Source of the DNA: JAFMPW01 sp041743085
GTDB lineage: Bacteria; Bacteroidota; Bacteroidia; Flavobacteriales; Flavobacteriaceae
Reading direction: 5' to 3'
Assembly (NCBI GenBank): GCA_041743085.1
Contig: JBGTNL010000110.1
Span: 62,001-126,000 of the forward strand
Length of the DNA: 64,000 bases
In this document: positions 9,083 to 18,778 of the stretch, piece after piece
Numbering within the stretch: position 1 is the stretch's first letter
Layout of the letters: each line of letters opens with the position of its first letter
Program-made: the position numbers and the translations under genes
The notes under the pieces: model-generated
Seen by the model: the letters and a program-made list of their open reading frames with translations, nothing else
The model's database searches: none
What the model was told of the DNA's origin: nothing

Positions 9083-11872
9083 ATGAAATTCAACTCCATT
9101 ACACTTAGACCAGACTCCAAGGGTAGGTGTATCACTCTTGTACTTCTGATAGTACCCTTTACGATTTTTTTAGGTTGTACCACGGAAGAAAAGAGCCCTA
9201 ACCCCGTAGAAAAAATTATCGCCTCCATGTCCGATACGCTACCCCAAATGCGATTACCGGCGGATGCGGACCCTGAAAACGACGATTGGAAAGGCATTGA
9301 TCTTGATCCCAAAGCCCCGGTACTACCTCTCTACCCTGAAGAAGAACGAAAGCTTTTTCAACTTCCTCCGGGTTACGCCATTGCACCTGTGCTCACAGAA
9401 CCTCAAATTGAACAACCGGGTGCAATAGCTTTCGACGGGAATGGCCGGATGTATGTCCTGGAATTGCGCACCTATATGCTCACGGCCGATTCGGACGGCA
9501 CCCTGGAACCTGTAAGCCGGATATCACGTTGGGAGGACAAGGATAATGACGGTGTATATGAAACGGGTACCGCTTTTGTAGATAATCTGATCTTCCCCCG
9601 TTTTGTGCTGCCGTATGGAAAAGACTGCGTGTTGGCCATGGAATCCGATGCGGATAATGTCTATAAATACACGGATACAGATGGTGATGGAAAAGCCGAT
9701 AAAAAGGAACTCTTTACTACCAACTATGGCCGATCCGGGAATGTGGAACACCAACAAGCCTTTATGTATTGGGGAATGGATAATTGGCTTTACAGCACCG
9801 TAAATGCCTTTCGAGTGCGGGAAACGCCTAATGGGGTGATCCGGGAAAAAACCGGTTATAATAAGGCACAGTGGGGCATTACCCATGATGATGATGGTAA
9901 ATTATGGTTTCAGGGGGGCGCAAGCGGTCTGCCTTCCTATTTTCAGTTTCCTATTCACTATGGCAATTTTGAGGTGGAAAATGAATTTGCGGAAGGTTTT
10001 GAGATCCCCTGGGGCGCTCCTGTGAAGGTTGCCGATCTGCAGGAAGGTATGGATAGGGTACGCCAGCCGGATGGCGGGCCCAACCGGGTTACCGGCGCCG
10101 CAGGAAATGATATTTTCAGGGGCGACCGATTACCTGATGGCCTGTATGGACAGTATTTTTATGGGGAACCCGTAGCACGGATCGTAAGGCAGATCAATCC
10201 TGTGGTTTCGGGAGGGCTTACCACCTTGCACAATGTGTTTCAGGATCGGCAATCCGAATTCCTACGCTCCTCGGATCCCTTGTTCCGGCCAGTAGATATG
10301 GCAACCGCACCAGACGGTACACTTTACATTGTTGATATGTACCACGGCATCATACAGGAGGGGCAGTGGGCTCAGAAAGGAACCTACCTGAGAACCAAAA
10401 TAGAACAATACCAACTGGACAAGGTTGTTAGTTTAGGCCGAATTTGGCGCATTACCCACAAGAGCACTGAACGCGACAAAACCAAGCCACAAATGTTGGA
10501 TGAAAGTCCGGCACAATTAATAAAACATTTGGATCACCCTAATGGATGGTGGCGGGATAAGGCGCAGCAACTCATCGTTTTGGCACAGGACAAAAGTATT
10601 GTCCCGCAATTGGAAGCTATAGTAAGGGGAGATAATCTGCTCGCTCGTTTTCACGCATTATGGTGCCTTGAAGGGCTGCAAGGTTTATCAGTGGAATTGA
10701 TAAAGGAGCTCTTGAAGGATCCCAGTCCAAGAATGCGCATACAGGCGCTTCGGGCGGGTGAAAGTTTGTCTAAAAAAGGAACCAAGGAGTTAGAAACTGA
10801 ATATATAAATGCAATAAAGGATCCTGATACGGACGTTGCCATCCAGGCTATTCTCACCGCGAAATTTTTAGAAGTTCCTTCACTGGGTAATCACATTCGC
10901 GCTGCGCTGAAGGCAAACAAGGGACAGGGGATACAAGTGGTGGGGGATCAAATACTTCATCCATCGGAAATAAGAGGTTTTGGAACCGGTTCGGGCAGGG
11001 ATTTTACGGAAGATCAGCAAAAAGCGCTGGAAAGAGGATCGGTGATCTATAACGAATTGTGCATACAATGCCACGGAGCCGATGGCACAGGAACGCCCGT
11101 TGGCAATGGCACCATCATGGCCCCTCCACTTACGGGGTCACCAAGGGTTCAGGGTCATCCGGAATATGCGATAAATACGTTATTACACGGATTAACAGGC
11201 CCAATAGAAGGAAAAACCTATCCGGGCGGGTTAATGGTTGGTATGGGCGAACAATCCGATGAATGGATTGCCGCTATTTCTTCGTTTATAAGGGTAAGTT
11301 TTTCTAACGAGGCTTCAATGATTTCAGAAGAAGAAGTCGCAAAAGTACGTTCGAAAAACAAGGATCGGGAAGGTCCCTACCGGTACAAGGAGCTGGTGGC
11401 CTCCATCCCACAGCCCCTTAACCCCGATACATCATGGAAAGTAACCGCAAGCCATTCCATTGCTACACGTATTGGCGGAACCGCTGCTCCGATCAGTGCC
11501 TTTAATTTTGAGGGATGGTCTACGGGGGAACGCCAAAAAGAAGGTATGTGGTTTCAGATTGCGTTTGCGGAACCAAAAAATCTTACCGAAATTACATTTA
11601 ACTCACCGCCCAAACGGTTTGGATGGCGCCCTGATGCCCCACCTCCCCTTCAAACCTTTCCAAGGACCTATGAAGTGATGGTTTCAGATAATGGCAAGGA
11701 TTGGAATTCCGTTGCCAATGGAAGTTGTGATAATGAAGATGTCGTCATTTCCTTTGAGCCCGTGAAGACGAAATTCTTGAAAATCGCTCACAGAGGTGGG
11801 GTAAAAGAGGAAGGGGAGATCCCCTGGACTATGAGACAACTACGGATTTTTGCCTTACCGGAAGCCCAATGA
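9083..11872 (+). CDS. Large lipoprotein: dehydrogenase-like propeller, HEAT-like, cytochrome c and discoidin-like domains
   Basis: This 929-aa protein has a lipoprotein signal with lipobox Cys32 (IFLGC). The N-terminal ~400 residues resemble the putative membrane-bound dehydrogenase/PVC-type heme-binding family (sugar-dehydrogenase-like propeller; GNGRMYVLELRTY, PDGTLYIVDMYHG). A helical HEAT-like stretch follows at about 470-620. A class I cytochrome c site, C660-I-Q-C-H664, comes next with GADGTGTPVG after it. The final ~150 residues look like an F5/8-type (discoidin) carbohydrate-binding fold. The order suggests periplasmic or surface oxidation of a carbohydrate coupled to heme. Pairing with the divergent sulfatase supports a polysaccharide-related role, which is inferred. 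Confidence 0.8.
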   Translation: MKFNSITLRPDSKGRCITLVLLIVPFTIFLGCTTEEKSPNPVEKIIASMSDTLPQMRLPADADPENDDWKGIDLDPKAPVLPLYPEEERKLFQLPPGYAIAPVLTEPQIEQPGAIAFDGNGRMYVLELRTYMLTADSDGTLEPVSRISRWEDKDNDGVYETGTAFVDNLIFPRFVLPYGKDCVLAMESDADNVYKYTDTDGDGKADKKELFTTNYGRSGNVEHQQAFMYWGMDNWLYSTVNAFRVRETPNGVIREKTGYNKAQWGITHDDDGKLWFQGGASGLPSYFQFPIHYGNFEVENEFAEGFEIPWGAPVKVADLQEGMDRVRQPDGGPNRVTGAAGNDIFRGDRLPDGLYGQYFYGEPVARIVRQINPVVSGGLTTLHNVFQDRQSEFLRSSDPLFRPVDMATAPDGTLYIVDMYHGIIQEGQWAQKGTYLRTKIEQYQLDKVVSLGRIWRITHKSTERDKTKPQMLDESPAQLIKHLDHPNGWWRDKAQQLIVLAQDKSIVPQLEAIVRGDNLLARFHALWCLEGLQGLSVELIKELLKDPSPRMRIQALRAGESLSKKGTKELETEYINAIKDPDTDVAIQAILTAKFLEVPSLGNHIRAALKANKGQGIQVVGDQILHPSEIRGFGTGSGRDFTEDQQKALERGSVIYNELCIQCHGADGTGTPVGNGTIMAPPLTGSPRVQGHPEYAINTLLHGLTGPIEGKTYPGGLMVGMGEQSDEWIAAISSFIRVSFSNEASMISEEEVAKVRSKNKDREGPYRYKELVASIPQPLNPDTSWKVTASHSIATRIGGTAAPISAFNFEGWSTGERQKEGMWFQIAFAEPKNLTEITFNSPPKRFGWRPDAPPPLQTFPRTYEVMVSDNGKDWNSVANGSCDNEDVVISFEPVKTKFLKIAHRGGVKEEGEIPWTMRQLRIFALPEAQ

Positions 11873-11896
11873 ACATTTTAGTGCCAGGCGCAAAAT

Positions 11897-12436
11897 TTAC
11901 CCGAGATAAAGTTCCACCAACCCTTCAGGGGTAGTAACATAAATAGTCTTGTTCTCCCGGTCTACTTTTGTAATAATGTCATCGTTGATAGGAACCAACA
12001 GTTGCTTCCCATCTTTCTCGGCCTCGAAAAGCGCCTGGGAAGTCGAATCATTTACGCCGGTTATGGCTCCTATATTGCCATGCAAACTATCCTGGAGCTG
12101 AAAACCGATAACCTCATGATAATAAAATTTATTGCCCTTTAATAGAGGTAACTGCGCTAAAGGAAGATAGAGTTCGGAACCTAGGATCCTGTTTGCTGCG
12201 TTTTCATCGGTAACTTCTTCGAACTTTATGCGAAGCAGGTTTGATTTATGCAACTGGCACCGGGCAATAAAAAATGGAACCAGATTATTTGCCGAAAGCG
12301 CGACAAAAACCGATTCCATATTATTGTAAATCTCAGGATCATCAGTGTCTAATTTAACCAACACCTCCCCCCTAAAACTATATTTAGATACGATCTTGCC
12401 CAGGTAGAAACATTCTTCCTTTCGCATCGTTTTCAA
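11897..12436 (-). CDS. rimM: 16S rRNA processing protein RimM
   Basis: This 179-aa RimM begins ECFYLGKIVSKYSFRGEVLVK, a typical RimM N-domain, and has a C-terminal PRC-barrel (LLVPINDDIITKVD). RimM helps mature the 30S head domain around S19. It sits 5 bp downstream of rpsP in the same direction, the usual rpsP-rimM arrangement, so it is translated from the rpsP transcript. Confidence 0.95.
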   Translation of the reverse strand: MKTMRKEECFYLGKIVSKYSFRGEVLVKLDTDDPEIYNNMESVFVALSANNLVPFFIARCQLHKSNLLRIKFEEVTDENAANRILGSELYLPLAQLPLLKGNKFYYHEVIGFQLQDSLHGNIGAITGVNDSTSQALFEAEKDGKQLLVPINDDIITKVDRENKTIYVTTPEGLVELYLG

Positions 12437-12441
12437 ATCAC

Positions 12442-13374
12442 CTACTCTTCTTCTGCGGAAGGTTTCGGTTTCTCTTCGTCCTTTTCCTCAAAATCCGAAT
12501 CAGTTATTACCTCCTGCACACTGGGTGCTTCAGCAATGCCCTCGGTATCCTCTAAAACTTCTTTTTCTACCACAGTGGGTATGGGCGTAGTATCGGCATT
12601 ATCCCTATCCGGATGCGGTATTTCCGGAGTTTCGACCACTTCTTCTAAATCCGCGGTTTCTTCGGCAGATGTTTCTTCTCCCTTAGTGGTTTCCTCTGCA
12701 GCGGTTTCTTTTTCCTTAGTGGTTTCTTCGGCAGCGGTTTGTTTTCCCGTTGCGGATTCCTCTTTCGAAACCGTTTTATCGTCAGCATCGGAAGTCTCTT
12801 CCTTGATATCAGTGTCAGGCTCTGTTGCAGTTTCCAATGCTCCCGATTCTTCAGAGGCATCTCCACCCTCAACAGGTTCAGCTACTCCTTCGGGTACTTC
12901 AGCCTCGGCTACTTCCTCAGCTTCGGATTCTACCGCGGCTAACGCACGTTTCTCACTTACTTCTTTTTCGGCCTCTAACGCCTTAGCTTTTTCCTCCGCC
13001 CTGGACTTATCCAACCCTTTTGTTTTCTCAGCAACTGATTTTTCCTTTTCCTCCAGCCAGGCGTTGAACTTTTTTTCAACCTGTTCCTCGGTCAAGGCAC
13101 CCTTACGGACCCCACCCAACAGGTGGTGTTTTAAAAGTACGCCTTTATAAGATAAAATTCTTTTTGCCGTTTCAGAGGGTTGCGCTCCGTTTTGTAACCA
13201 CTTTACGGAACCATCAACATCAACTTCAATTGTTGCGGGATTTGTATTGGGGTTATAAATGCCCAGCTTTTCCAGGAATTTACCATCCCTTTTTGATCGC
13301 CCGTCTGCTGCTACGATCCAGTAAAATGGCTTTCCTTTTTTTCCGTGTCTTTGTAATCTAATTCTAACTGGCAT
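12442..13374 (-). CDS. rpsP: 30S ribosomal protein S16 with a ~195-residue acidic C-terminal extension
   Basis: Residues 1 to about 80 are a standard S16 (MPVRIRLQRHGKKGKPFYW). Residues 80-115 (LLGGVRKGALTEEQVEKKF) match the extension common in Bacteroidota S16. After that comes about 195 residues of Glu/Ala/Thr/Ser/Asp-rich sequence with short tandem units of the form AEETTKxxET. Total length is 310 aa, against about 80 in E. coli and, from memory, roughly 150-200 in many relatives. The tail is strongly acidic and likely disordered. The reading frame is intact and ends 5 bp before rimM, so this is not a frameshift artefact. The tail's function is unknown. Confidence 0.93.
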   Translation of the reverse strand: MPVRIRLQRHGKKGKPFYWIVAADGRSKRDGKFLEKLGIYNPNTNPATIEVDVDGSVKWLQNGAQPSETAKRILSYKGVLLKHHLLGGVRKGALTEEQVEKKFNAWLEEKEKSVAEKTKGLDKSRAEEKAKALEAEKEVSEKRALAAVESEAEEVAEAEVPEGVAEPVEGGDASEESGALETATEPDTDIKEETSDADDKTVSKEESATGKQTAAEETTKEKETAAEETTKGEETSAEETADLEEVVETPEIPHPDRDNADTTPIPTVVEKEVLEDTEGIAEAPSVQEVITDSDFEEKDEEKPKPSAEEE

Positions 13375-13488
13375 ATCATATTAATTTTGCAGGGTTCCCG
13401 ACCCTCGTTATTAATTCCTTTTCCGTTTTATCACTTGCAGCGGACCTGCTTTCCTTTGCTATTCCGATAGGGATGGCGTAGGAGGGTG

Positions 13489-13496
13489 CAAATATA
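13489..13496 (-). promoter_or_regulatory. Putative -7 box for rpsP-rimM
   Basis: TATATTTG on the minus strand matches the Bacteroidota -7 consensus TAnnTTTG about 115 bp upstream of the rpsP start. A TTG lies upstream at a somewhat long spacing, so the -33 box is weak. Confidence 0.45.
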
Positions 13497-13677
13497 TGAT
13501 TTCTATTGGATGTGACATCAAGAAAATATGGAAAATGAACTGTTACCGTGTTAAATCCCTTAACCCGCGATGTTCCTTTCTGTTAAATTAAAGCTAAACC
13601 CCATGTATATTGTATTTTCCGATGTTTTTACCTTATACTAAAGAGAAGGCTAATCGAGAATCGGTAACCCGATATGA

Positions 13678-13836
13678 AATAAAAAATTTCTTGAAATTTT
13701 GTATTTTACCTCACCCGGAACTGCTTTTTAAGCAGTTCCGACCCTGTGCATTCCTCTCTCTTCGTTCGTCGGATGCAAGAGGAGAGGTAAATCGGAAACC
13801 CCGAGGCAAAGCCATAGGGGAATTACTTAGATTAAA
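13678..13836 (+). repeat. Modular dispersed repeat, copy 2 (long form)
   Basis: It has the same outer ends as copies 1 and 3 (left AAAAAATTTCTTGAAA, right GCCATAGGGGAATTACTTAG). The cargo is different: a perfect 11-bp hairpin, CGGAACTGCTT/AAGCAGTTCCG, at 13716-13740, and a second stem, CCTCTC/GAGAGG, about 25 bases further on. The right junction CCCGAGGCAAA is shared with copy 3. Confidence 0.75.
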
Positions 13837-13974
13837 AAATGATAAGAGATAAATGAAGTATTCCGAAAAAATTTCAAACAAAACAAAGGGATGCTATACA
13901 AGCTGCACTGAACACAGCTATTATGTATGAAGAATTGGTCTCCTTAAGATCTAAAATATAACCAAATCTTGAGA

Positions 13975-14005
13975 AATCCGGATGTGTACGCCTCCGGATT
14001 CTTTT
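13975..14005 (+). terminator. Orphan terminator-like hairpin
   Basis: AATCCGGA pairs with TCCGGATT around a 10-base loop and is followed by CTTTT. No intact gene ends just upstream on the plus strand, so it probably belongs to the decayed gene remnant before it. Confidence 0.45.
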
Positions 14006-14185
14006 AGTTAATAACTCCTGATAACTACGCTTTTTCAAACCCTATCATATCCCTATTTTTAAAGTCTCAATTTTTCACCCGAAGGGAAAGAGGGATCATG
14101 TTTTTGGAGGGATATTTTCTCCTTTTAGGGTCGGCGAACAAAAAAATCCGGCCTTGGGGGCTTATCCGTTATTCATGATTCATGA

Positions 14186-14193
14186 TAACTTTG
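14186..14193 (+). promoter_or_regulatory. Putative -7 box for dnaE
   Basis: TAACTTTG matches TAnnTTTG 30 bp before the dnaE start codon. No clear TTTG -33 element is seen at the usual spacing. Confidence 0.45.
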
Positions 14194-14222
14194 CATTGCT
14201 TTCTGATAACTGACGACTCAAT

Positions 14223-17200
14223 ATGTACCTCATCTTCGATTCCGAAACGACAGGATTACCCAAGCGCTGGGATGCACCGATAAGTGATACGGACAACTGG
14301 CCCCGTTGCATACAGATCGCTTGGCAAATGCATGATGCCATGGGCAATCTCCTTGAACATCATGACTTTTTGGTGAAACCTGAAGGTTTTAATATTCCTT
14401 ACGACGCCGAGCAAATTCATGGAATATCCACAGAATTGGCCGAAAAACGCGGGAAACCTTTGCAAGAAGTGTTGGTGGAATTTAATAATGCCCTTGCAAA
14501 AACACAATTCATCGTAGGGCAGAATGTAGGCTTCGATGTCAATATTATAGGAGCTGAGTTTCACCGTCTGGAGTTGTCCAGTACCCTACAGGAACTCCCT
14601 GTTCTGGACACCTGCACAGAGGAAACAGCAAGCCTATGTAAAATTCCCGGGGGAAGAGGGGGAAAATTCAAGTTGCCTACTCTTACGGAGCTTCATGAGT
14701 TTTTATTCAATGAACCCTTTGCCGAGGCACACAATGCCACCGCAGATGTCGAGGCGACGGCGCGTTGCTTCTTCGAACTGGTTCGAAGGCAACAATATGC
14801 CACGGAACAGCTAGGTGTTCAACCCGATTATTTTGACATATTCGCAAAGGCTAATCCCGGCGAGATCCAACTGATTGGTTTTGAGCACATCAACCTGAAA
14901 GAAGTTTCACTAAAAATTGCGGAGCAGCTCGGAGCAACGGATAATATCGAAGTTTCGCACGAAGAGATCCGTGCAAATATCGAAACGCTCGAGGATGTAC
15001 CCTTTGTGCACCTACACAACCATTCCCAATTTTCAGTACTACAATCGACCATCAGTATAAAGGACCTGGTAAACTGTGCGGGTGACAATGGCATGCCGGC
15101 CGTGGCCATTACGGACCATGCCAATATGATGGGAGCTTTTCACTTTGTCCGTGAAGTTAAGTTGTACAACAAAACAGTTACTGAGAAGAATGCCGAAGCC
15201 ATAAAAAATGGGGAAAACACCTTAGAGAAAGAACTTATCCCTATCATAGGTTGCGAATTTTTTGTCTGTGAAGATCATACCAATAAAAATGTTAAGGATT
15301 ACGGTTTTCAGGTGGTATTCCTTGCAAAGAATAAAAAAGGATACCATAATCTTGCCAAAATGTCCTCCATTGCCTATACTGAAGGATTCTACTATGTACC
15401 CCGTATCGATAGAAAAGTTATAGAACACTATAAAGAAGATCTTATTGTACTTACTGGAAACCTCTATGGCGAAGTTCCTTCCAAAATTTTAAACGTTGGG
15501 GAAAAACAGGCCGAAGAGGCCCTGCTTTGGTGGAAGTCGGTTTTTGGAGACGACCTGTATGTAGAACTGATGCGCCACGGGCAGCAAGATGAGGATCGGG
15601 CCAACCAGGTGCTGGTACCGCTGGCCAACAAGCACCGAATAAAGCTAGTGGCTACCAATAACACCTATTATTGTGCAAAGGAAGATGCCGAGGCACATGA
15701 CATTTTGCTATGTGTTAAAGACGGAGAGAAGCATGCTACACCCATTGGCCGGGGCAGAGGGTACAGGTATGGCCTCCCTAATCAGGAGTACTATTTTAAA
15801 ACTTCCGGGGAGATGAAGAAACTGTTTAAGGATCTGCCGGAGGCTATTTTGAACATTCAGGAAATTGTAACAAAGATTGAGCCTTTTGATCTGGCCCGGG
15901 AAGTACTCTTACCAAAATTTGAGATCCCTGAGGAATTTAAAATCAAAGAAGATAAAGCAGACTGCGGAAAACGCGGGGAAAATGCCTATCTGAGACACCT
16001 TAGTTTCGAAGGTGCTAAAAAACGCTATGGTACCATTACTGCCGGGATTGAGGAACGCATTGATTTTGAGCTTAGTACAATAGAAAATTCCGGGTATCCC
16101 GGTTATTTCCTGATCGTGGAAGATTTTATCCGTGAGGCACGGCAAATGGATGTTTCCGTGGGCCCCGGACGCGGGTCTGCCGCGGGTTCCGTAGTAGCCT
16201 ATTGCCTGGGCATCACCAATATTGACCCTTTAAAATACGATCTGCTTTTTGAGCGCTTTCTGAATCCGGACAGGGTTTCCATGCCCGACATTGATATCGA
16301 TTTTGATGATGAGGGAAGGGGCAAGGTGATGGATTATGTCATTAAGAAATATGGATCTAACCAGGTAGCCCAGATCATCACTTACGGTACCATGGCTGCT
16401 AAATCTGCCATACGGGATACTGCAAGGGTACTGGATCTGCCGTTGAACGATGCGGACCGAATTGCCAAACTTATTCCTGCAATGTCTAAACTCGGGAAGA
16501 TTTTTGGGGTTCCGGAAGGCGACCTCAGAAAACGATTTCGATCAGATGATATGGAAAAGGTGAACAACCTTCTCAACATCTCAGAAGGAGACGATCTGGA
16601 AGCACGAACCGTGAACATGGCCAGGGTCCTGGAGGGCTCTTTGCGAAATACCGGAATCCACGCCTGCGGTGTAATCATAACGCCGGATGATATAACCAAT
16701 TTTGTACCGGTAGCCACCGCCAAGGATTCTGACCTGTATGTAACCCAGTTCGACAATTCAGTAGTTGAAAGCGCAGGTTTATTGAAGATGGATTTCCTGG
16801 GATTAAAAACACTGACCCTAATAAAAGATACGGTTAAGATAGTAAAGGCAGGACAAGGCATTCAATTGGTGCCCGATGAATTTCCGCTGGATGATGAGAA
16901 GACCTACGAGTTGTTTCAAAGGGGGGATACAATTGGCATTTTTCAATATGAATCGGTAGGCATGCAAAAGCATTTGAAAGATCTTAAACCCACGGTTTTT
17001 GATGACCTCATTGCCATGAATGCACTTTATCGTCCCGGACCCATGGAGTATATTCCCACGTTCGTTCAGCGAAAGAATGGTTTTGCCGATATTAGCTATG
17101 ACCTGCCGGAAATGGCGGAGTATTTAAAGGAAACTTACGGAATAACTGTTTACCAGGAACAGGTTATGCTGCTCTCACAAAAGTTAGCGGGATTTTCAAA

Positions 17201-18608
17201 AGGGGAAGCCGATGTGTTGCGAAAGGCCATGGGGAAAAAGATCCTACCGATGCTTCAAAAGCTTAAACCGCTGTTTCTGAACGGGGGTGAAAAGAACGGG
17301 CATCCGCGAAATATTCTGGAAAAGATCTGGAAAGATTGGGAATCATTTGCCTCCTATGCGTTTAATAAAAGCCATTCTACCTGTTACGCTTATATCGCCT
17401 ACCAGACGGCCTACCTTAAAGCACATTATCCTGCCGAATACATGGCAGCCGTACTTTCCAATAACATGAACGACATTAAGCAGGTAACCTTCTTTATGGA
17501 AGAATGCAAGCGAATGGGTCTGCAAGTGTTGGGCCCCGATGTAAACGAATCGTACTACAAGTTCGCGGTGAACAAGGACAACGCAATTCGTTTTGGAATG
17601 GGCGCAATTAAGGGTGTTGGCCGTGCTGCCGTAGAAACTATAGTTGAAAACAGAAAAAAAGATGGCCCATACAGATCTGTTTTTGATCTGGCCAAACGGA
17701 TCGACCTTAGAGCCGCCAATAAAAAATCTTTTGAGAACCTTGCGCTTGCAGGAGGTTTTGATTCCTTTGGGAATACGCACAGGGCCCAATATTTTCGGGA
17801 TGAAGGTGATGGGGCAACCTTATTTGAAAAGGTGATCAGATACGGCACAAAATTTCAGGAGAGTGAAAATTCTTCACAGGTAAGTTTATTTGGAGATGCC
17901 AGTGAAGTACAAATACCGGAACCTGTTGTACCCCCTTGTGAAGAATGGGGAACTATGGAAAAATTACACAGGGAAAAGGAAGTCGTAGGTATCTATATTT
18001 CAGGACATCCCCTGGACGATTTCAGGACGGAGATCAATGCGTTTTGCAATACTACCGTCGCCGCCTTCCAAAATTTGGAGGAATATGTAAGCCGGGAACT
18101 TTGTTTTGCAGGGGTCATCACCGAGGTGCAGCACAGAACTTCGAAAAACGGTAAGGGCTGGGCTTTATTTACCATGGAGGATTATACAGATTCCTATGAG
18201 TTCAGGATTTTTGGGGAGGAATACTTAAAATTTCGTCACTTTTTAATGATCAACTCCTTTGTATTTATAAAGGTGTTTGTGAAAGAGGGCTGGATACACA
18301 GAGATACAGGAAAGAAAGGAGACCCCCGTTTACAATACAATCACTTTATCCTCCTTCAGGAAGTTATGGAGGCGTTTGCAAAAAAACTGACCATCAAATT
18401 AAATATCGATGAATTAAAAGAAAAGGATATCCATGAGTTGAAGCAAACGCTGGTTTCACATAAAGGCAGTCATCCTTTGAACTTTATTGTTTATGAGATG
18501 GAAGAAGAGATAAAAGTCACCTTGTCCAGCAGAAAACAAAAGGTACGGATCACCAGTGAACTACTGTCCACTTTGGAAGGAAATGACGTACATTATAAAT
18601 TGAATTAA
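14223..18608 (+). CDS. dnaE: DNA polymerase III alpha subunit with N-terminal exonuclease domain
   Basis: This 1,461-aa replicative polymerase starts with a DnaQ-like 3'-5' exonuclease domain (DSETTG, with Asp6 and Glu8; a second motif NVGFDVNIIG; AHNATADVEAT with HxxxD) over about 190 residues. A PHP domain follows (FVHLHNHSQFSVLQS, AITDHANM; about 265-470). The C-family polymerase palm/fingers contain PDIDIDFDD at about 688, and an OB-fold region comes near residue 1,290. Classical DnaE has no exonuclease; PolC has one inserted inside PHP. Here it precedes PHP, so proofreading may be carried in cis. Polymerase assignment is certain. Whether this fusion is universal in close relatives cannot be told from the window. 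Confidence 0.95.
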   Translation: MYLIFDSETTGLPKRWDAPISDTDNWPRCIQIAWQMHDAMGNLLEHHDFLVKPEGFNIPYDAEQIHGISTELAEKRGKPLQEVLVEFNNALAKTQFIVGQNVGFDVNIIGAEFHRLELSSTLQELPVLDTCTEETASLCKIPGGRGGKFKLPTLTELHEFLFNEPFAEAHNATADVEATARCFFELVRRQQYATEQLGVQPDYFDIFAKANPGEIQLIGFEHINLKEVSLKIAEQLGATDNIEVSHEEIRANIETLEDVPFVHLHNHSQFSVLQSTISIKDLVNCAGDNGMPAVAITDHANMMGAFHFVREVKLYNKTVTEKNAEAIKNGENTLEKELIPIIGCEFFVCEDHTNKNVKDYGFQVVFLAKNKKGYHNLAKMSSIAYTEGFYYVPRIDRKVIEHYKEDLIVLTGNLYGEVPSKILNVGEKQAEEALLWWKSVFGDDLYVELMRHGQQDEDRANQVLVPLANKHRIKLVATNNTYYCAKEDAEAHDILLCVKDGEKHATPIGRGRGYRYGLPNQEYYFKTSGEMKKLFKDLPEAILNIQEIVTKIEPFDLAREVLLPKFEIPEEFKIKEDKADCGKRGENAYLRHLSFEGAKKRYGTITAGIEERIDFELSTIENSGYPGYFLIVEDFIREARQMDVSVGPGRGSAAGSVVAYCLGITNIDPLKYDLLFERFLNPDRVSMPDIDIDFDDEGRGKVMDYVIKKYGSNQVAQIITYGTMAAKSAIRDTARVLDLPLNDADRIAKLIPAMSKLGKIFGVPEGDLRKRFRSDDMEKVNNLLNISEGDDLEARTVNMARVLEGSLRNTGIHACGVIITPDDITNFVPVATAKDSDLYVTQFDNSVVESAGLLKMDFLGLKTLTLIKDTVKIVKAGQGIQLVPDEFPLDDEKTYELFQRGDTIGIFQYESVGMQKHLKDLKPTVFDDLIAMNALYRPGPMEYIPTFVQRKNGFADISYDLPEMAEYLKETYGITVYQEQVMLLSQKLAGFSKGEADVLRKAMGKKILPMLQKLKPLFLNGGEKNGHPRNILEKIWKDWESFASYAFNKSHSTCYAYIAYQTAYLKAHYPAEYMAAVLSNNMNDIKQVTFFMEECKRMGLQVLGPDVNESYYKFAVNKDNAIRFGMGAIKGVGRAAVETIVENRKKDGPYRSVFDLAKRIDLRAANKKSFENLALAGGFDSFGNTHRAQYFRDEGDGATLFEKVIRYGTKFQESENSSQVSLFGDASEVQIPEPVVPPCEEWGTMEKLHREKEVVGIYISGHPLDDFRTEINAFCNTTVAAFQNLEEYVSRELCFAGVITEVQHRTSKNGKGWALFTMEDYTDSYEFRIFGEEYLKFRHFLMINSFVFIKVFVKEGWIHRDTGKKGDPRLQYNHFILLQEVMEAFAKKLTIKLNIDELKEKDIHELKQTLVSHKGSHPLNFIVYEMEEEIKVTLSSRKQKVRITSELLSTLEGNDVHYKLN

Positions 18609-18748
18609 GATACCCCCTGCTCCTGGAGTTATAGGAACCCGCTCCACGAAAAGGCATTGCACTTGAGACTGCTTCCCCATAAGCAAAGCCAATTCTCTCA
18701 TAGGCAAAATGTATACGAATGCCGTAAGGAAAACGGGAAATAATTAAC

Positions 18749-18756
18749 TAACTTTG
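18749..18756 (+). promoter_or_regulatory. Putative -7 box for trxA
   Basis: TAACTTTG matches TAnnTTTG 22 bp before the trxA ATG, giving a short A/T-rich leader. The same octamer stands before dnaE. Confidence 0.55.
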
Positions 18757-18778
18757 TATAATATTAAAAATTAATAAC

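Larger units (their letters stand above)
13375..14222. other. Intergenic region between rpsP and dnaE
   Basis: These 848 bp hold the rpsP promoter, copy 2 of the modular repeat, an orphan terminator-like hairpin and the dnaE promoter. After the repeat, at 13853, ATG AAG TAT TCC GAA begins a short stretch (MKYSEKISNK), and a different frame at about 13895-13960 reads AIQAALNTAIMYEELVSLRS before a stop. The two pieces look like a decayed small gene with a frameshift or deletion, but no family can be assigned with confidence. Confidence 0.5.

Noticed and set aside
12536..13150. Long 204-codon plus-strand frame opposite rpsP
   Set aside because: It is the antisense of the acidic low-complexity tail, Ser/Val-rich only because GAA/GCA codons read that way in reverse. 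It has no start signal and lies fully inside a conserved gene.
13610..13852. 80-codon frame in the rpsP-dnaE gap
   Set aside because: Most of it is the modular repeat with its hairpins. The peptide follows the repeat, so it is not a separate gene.
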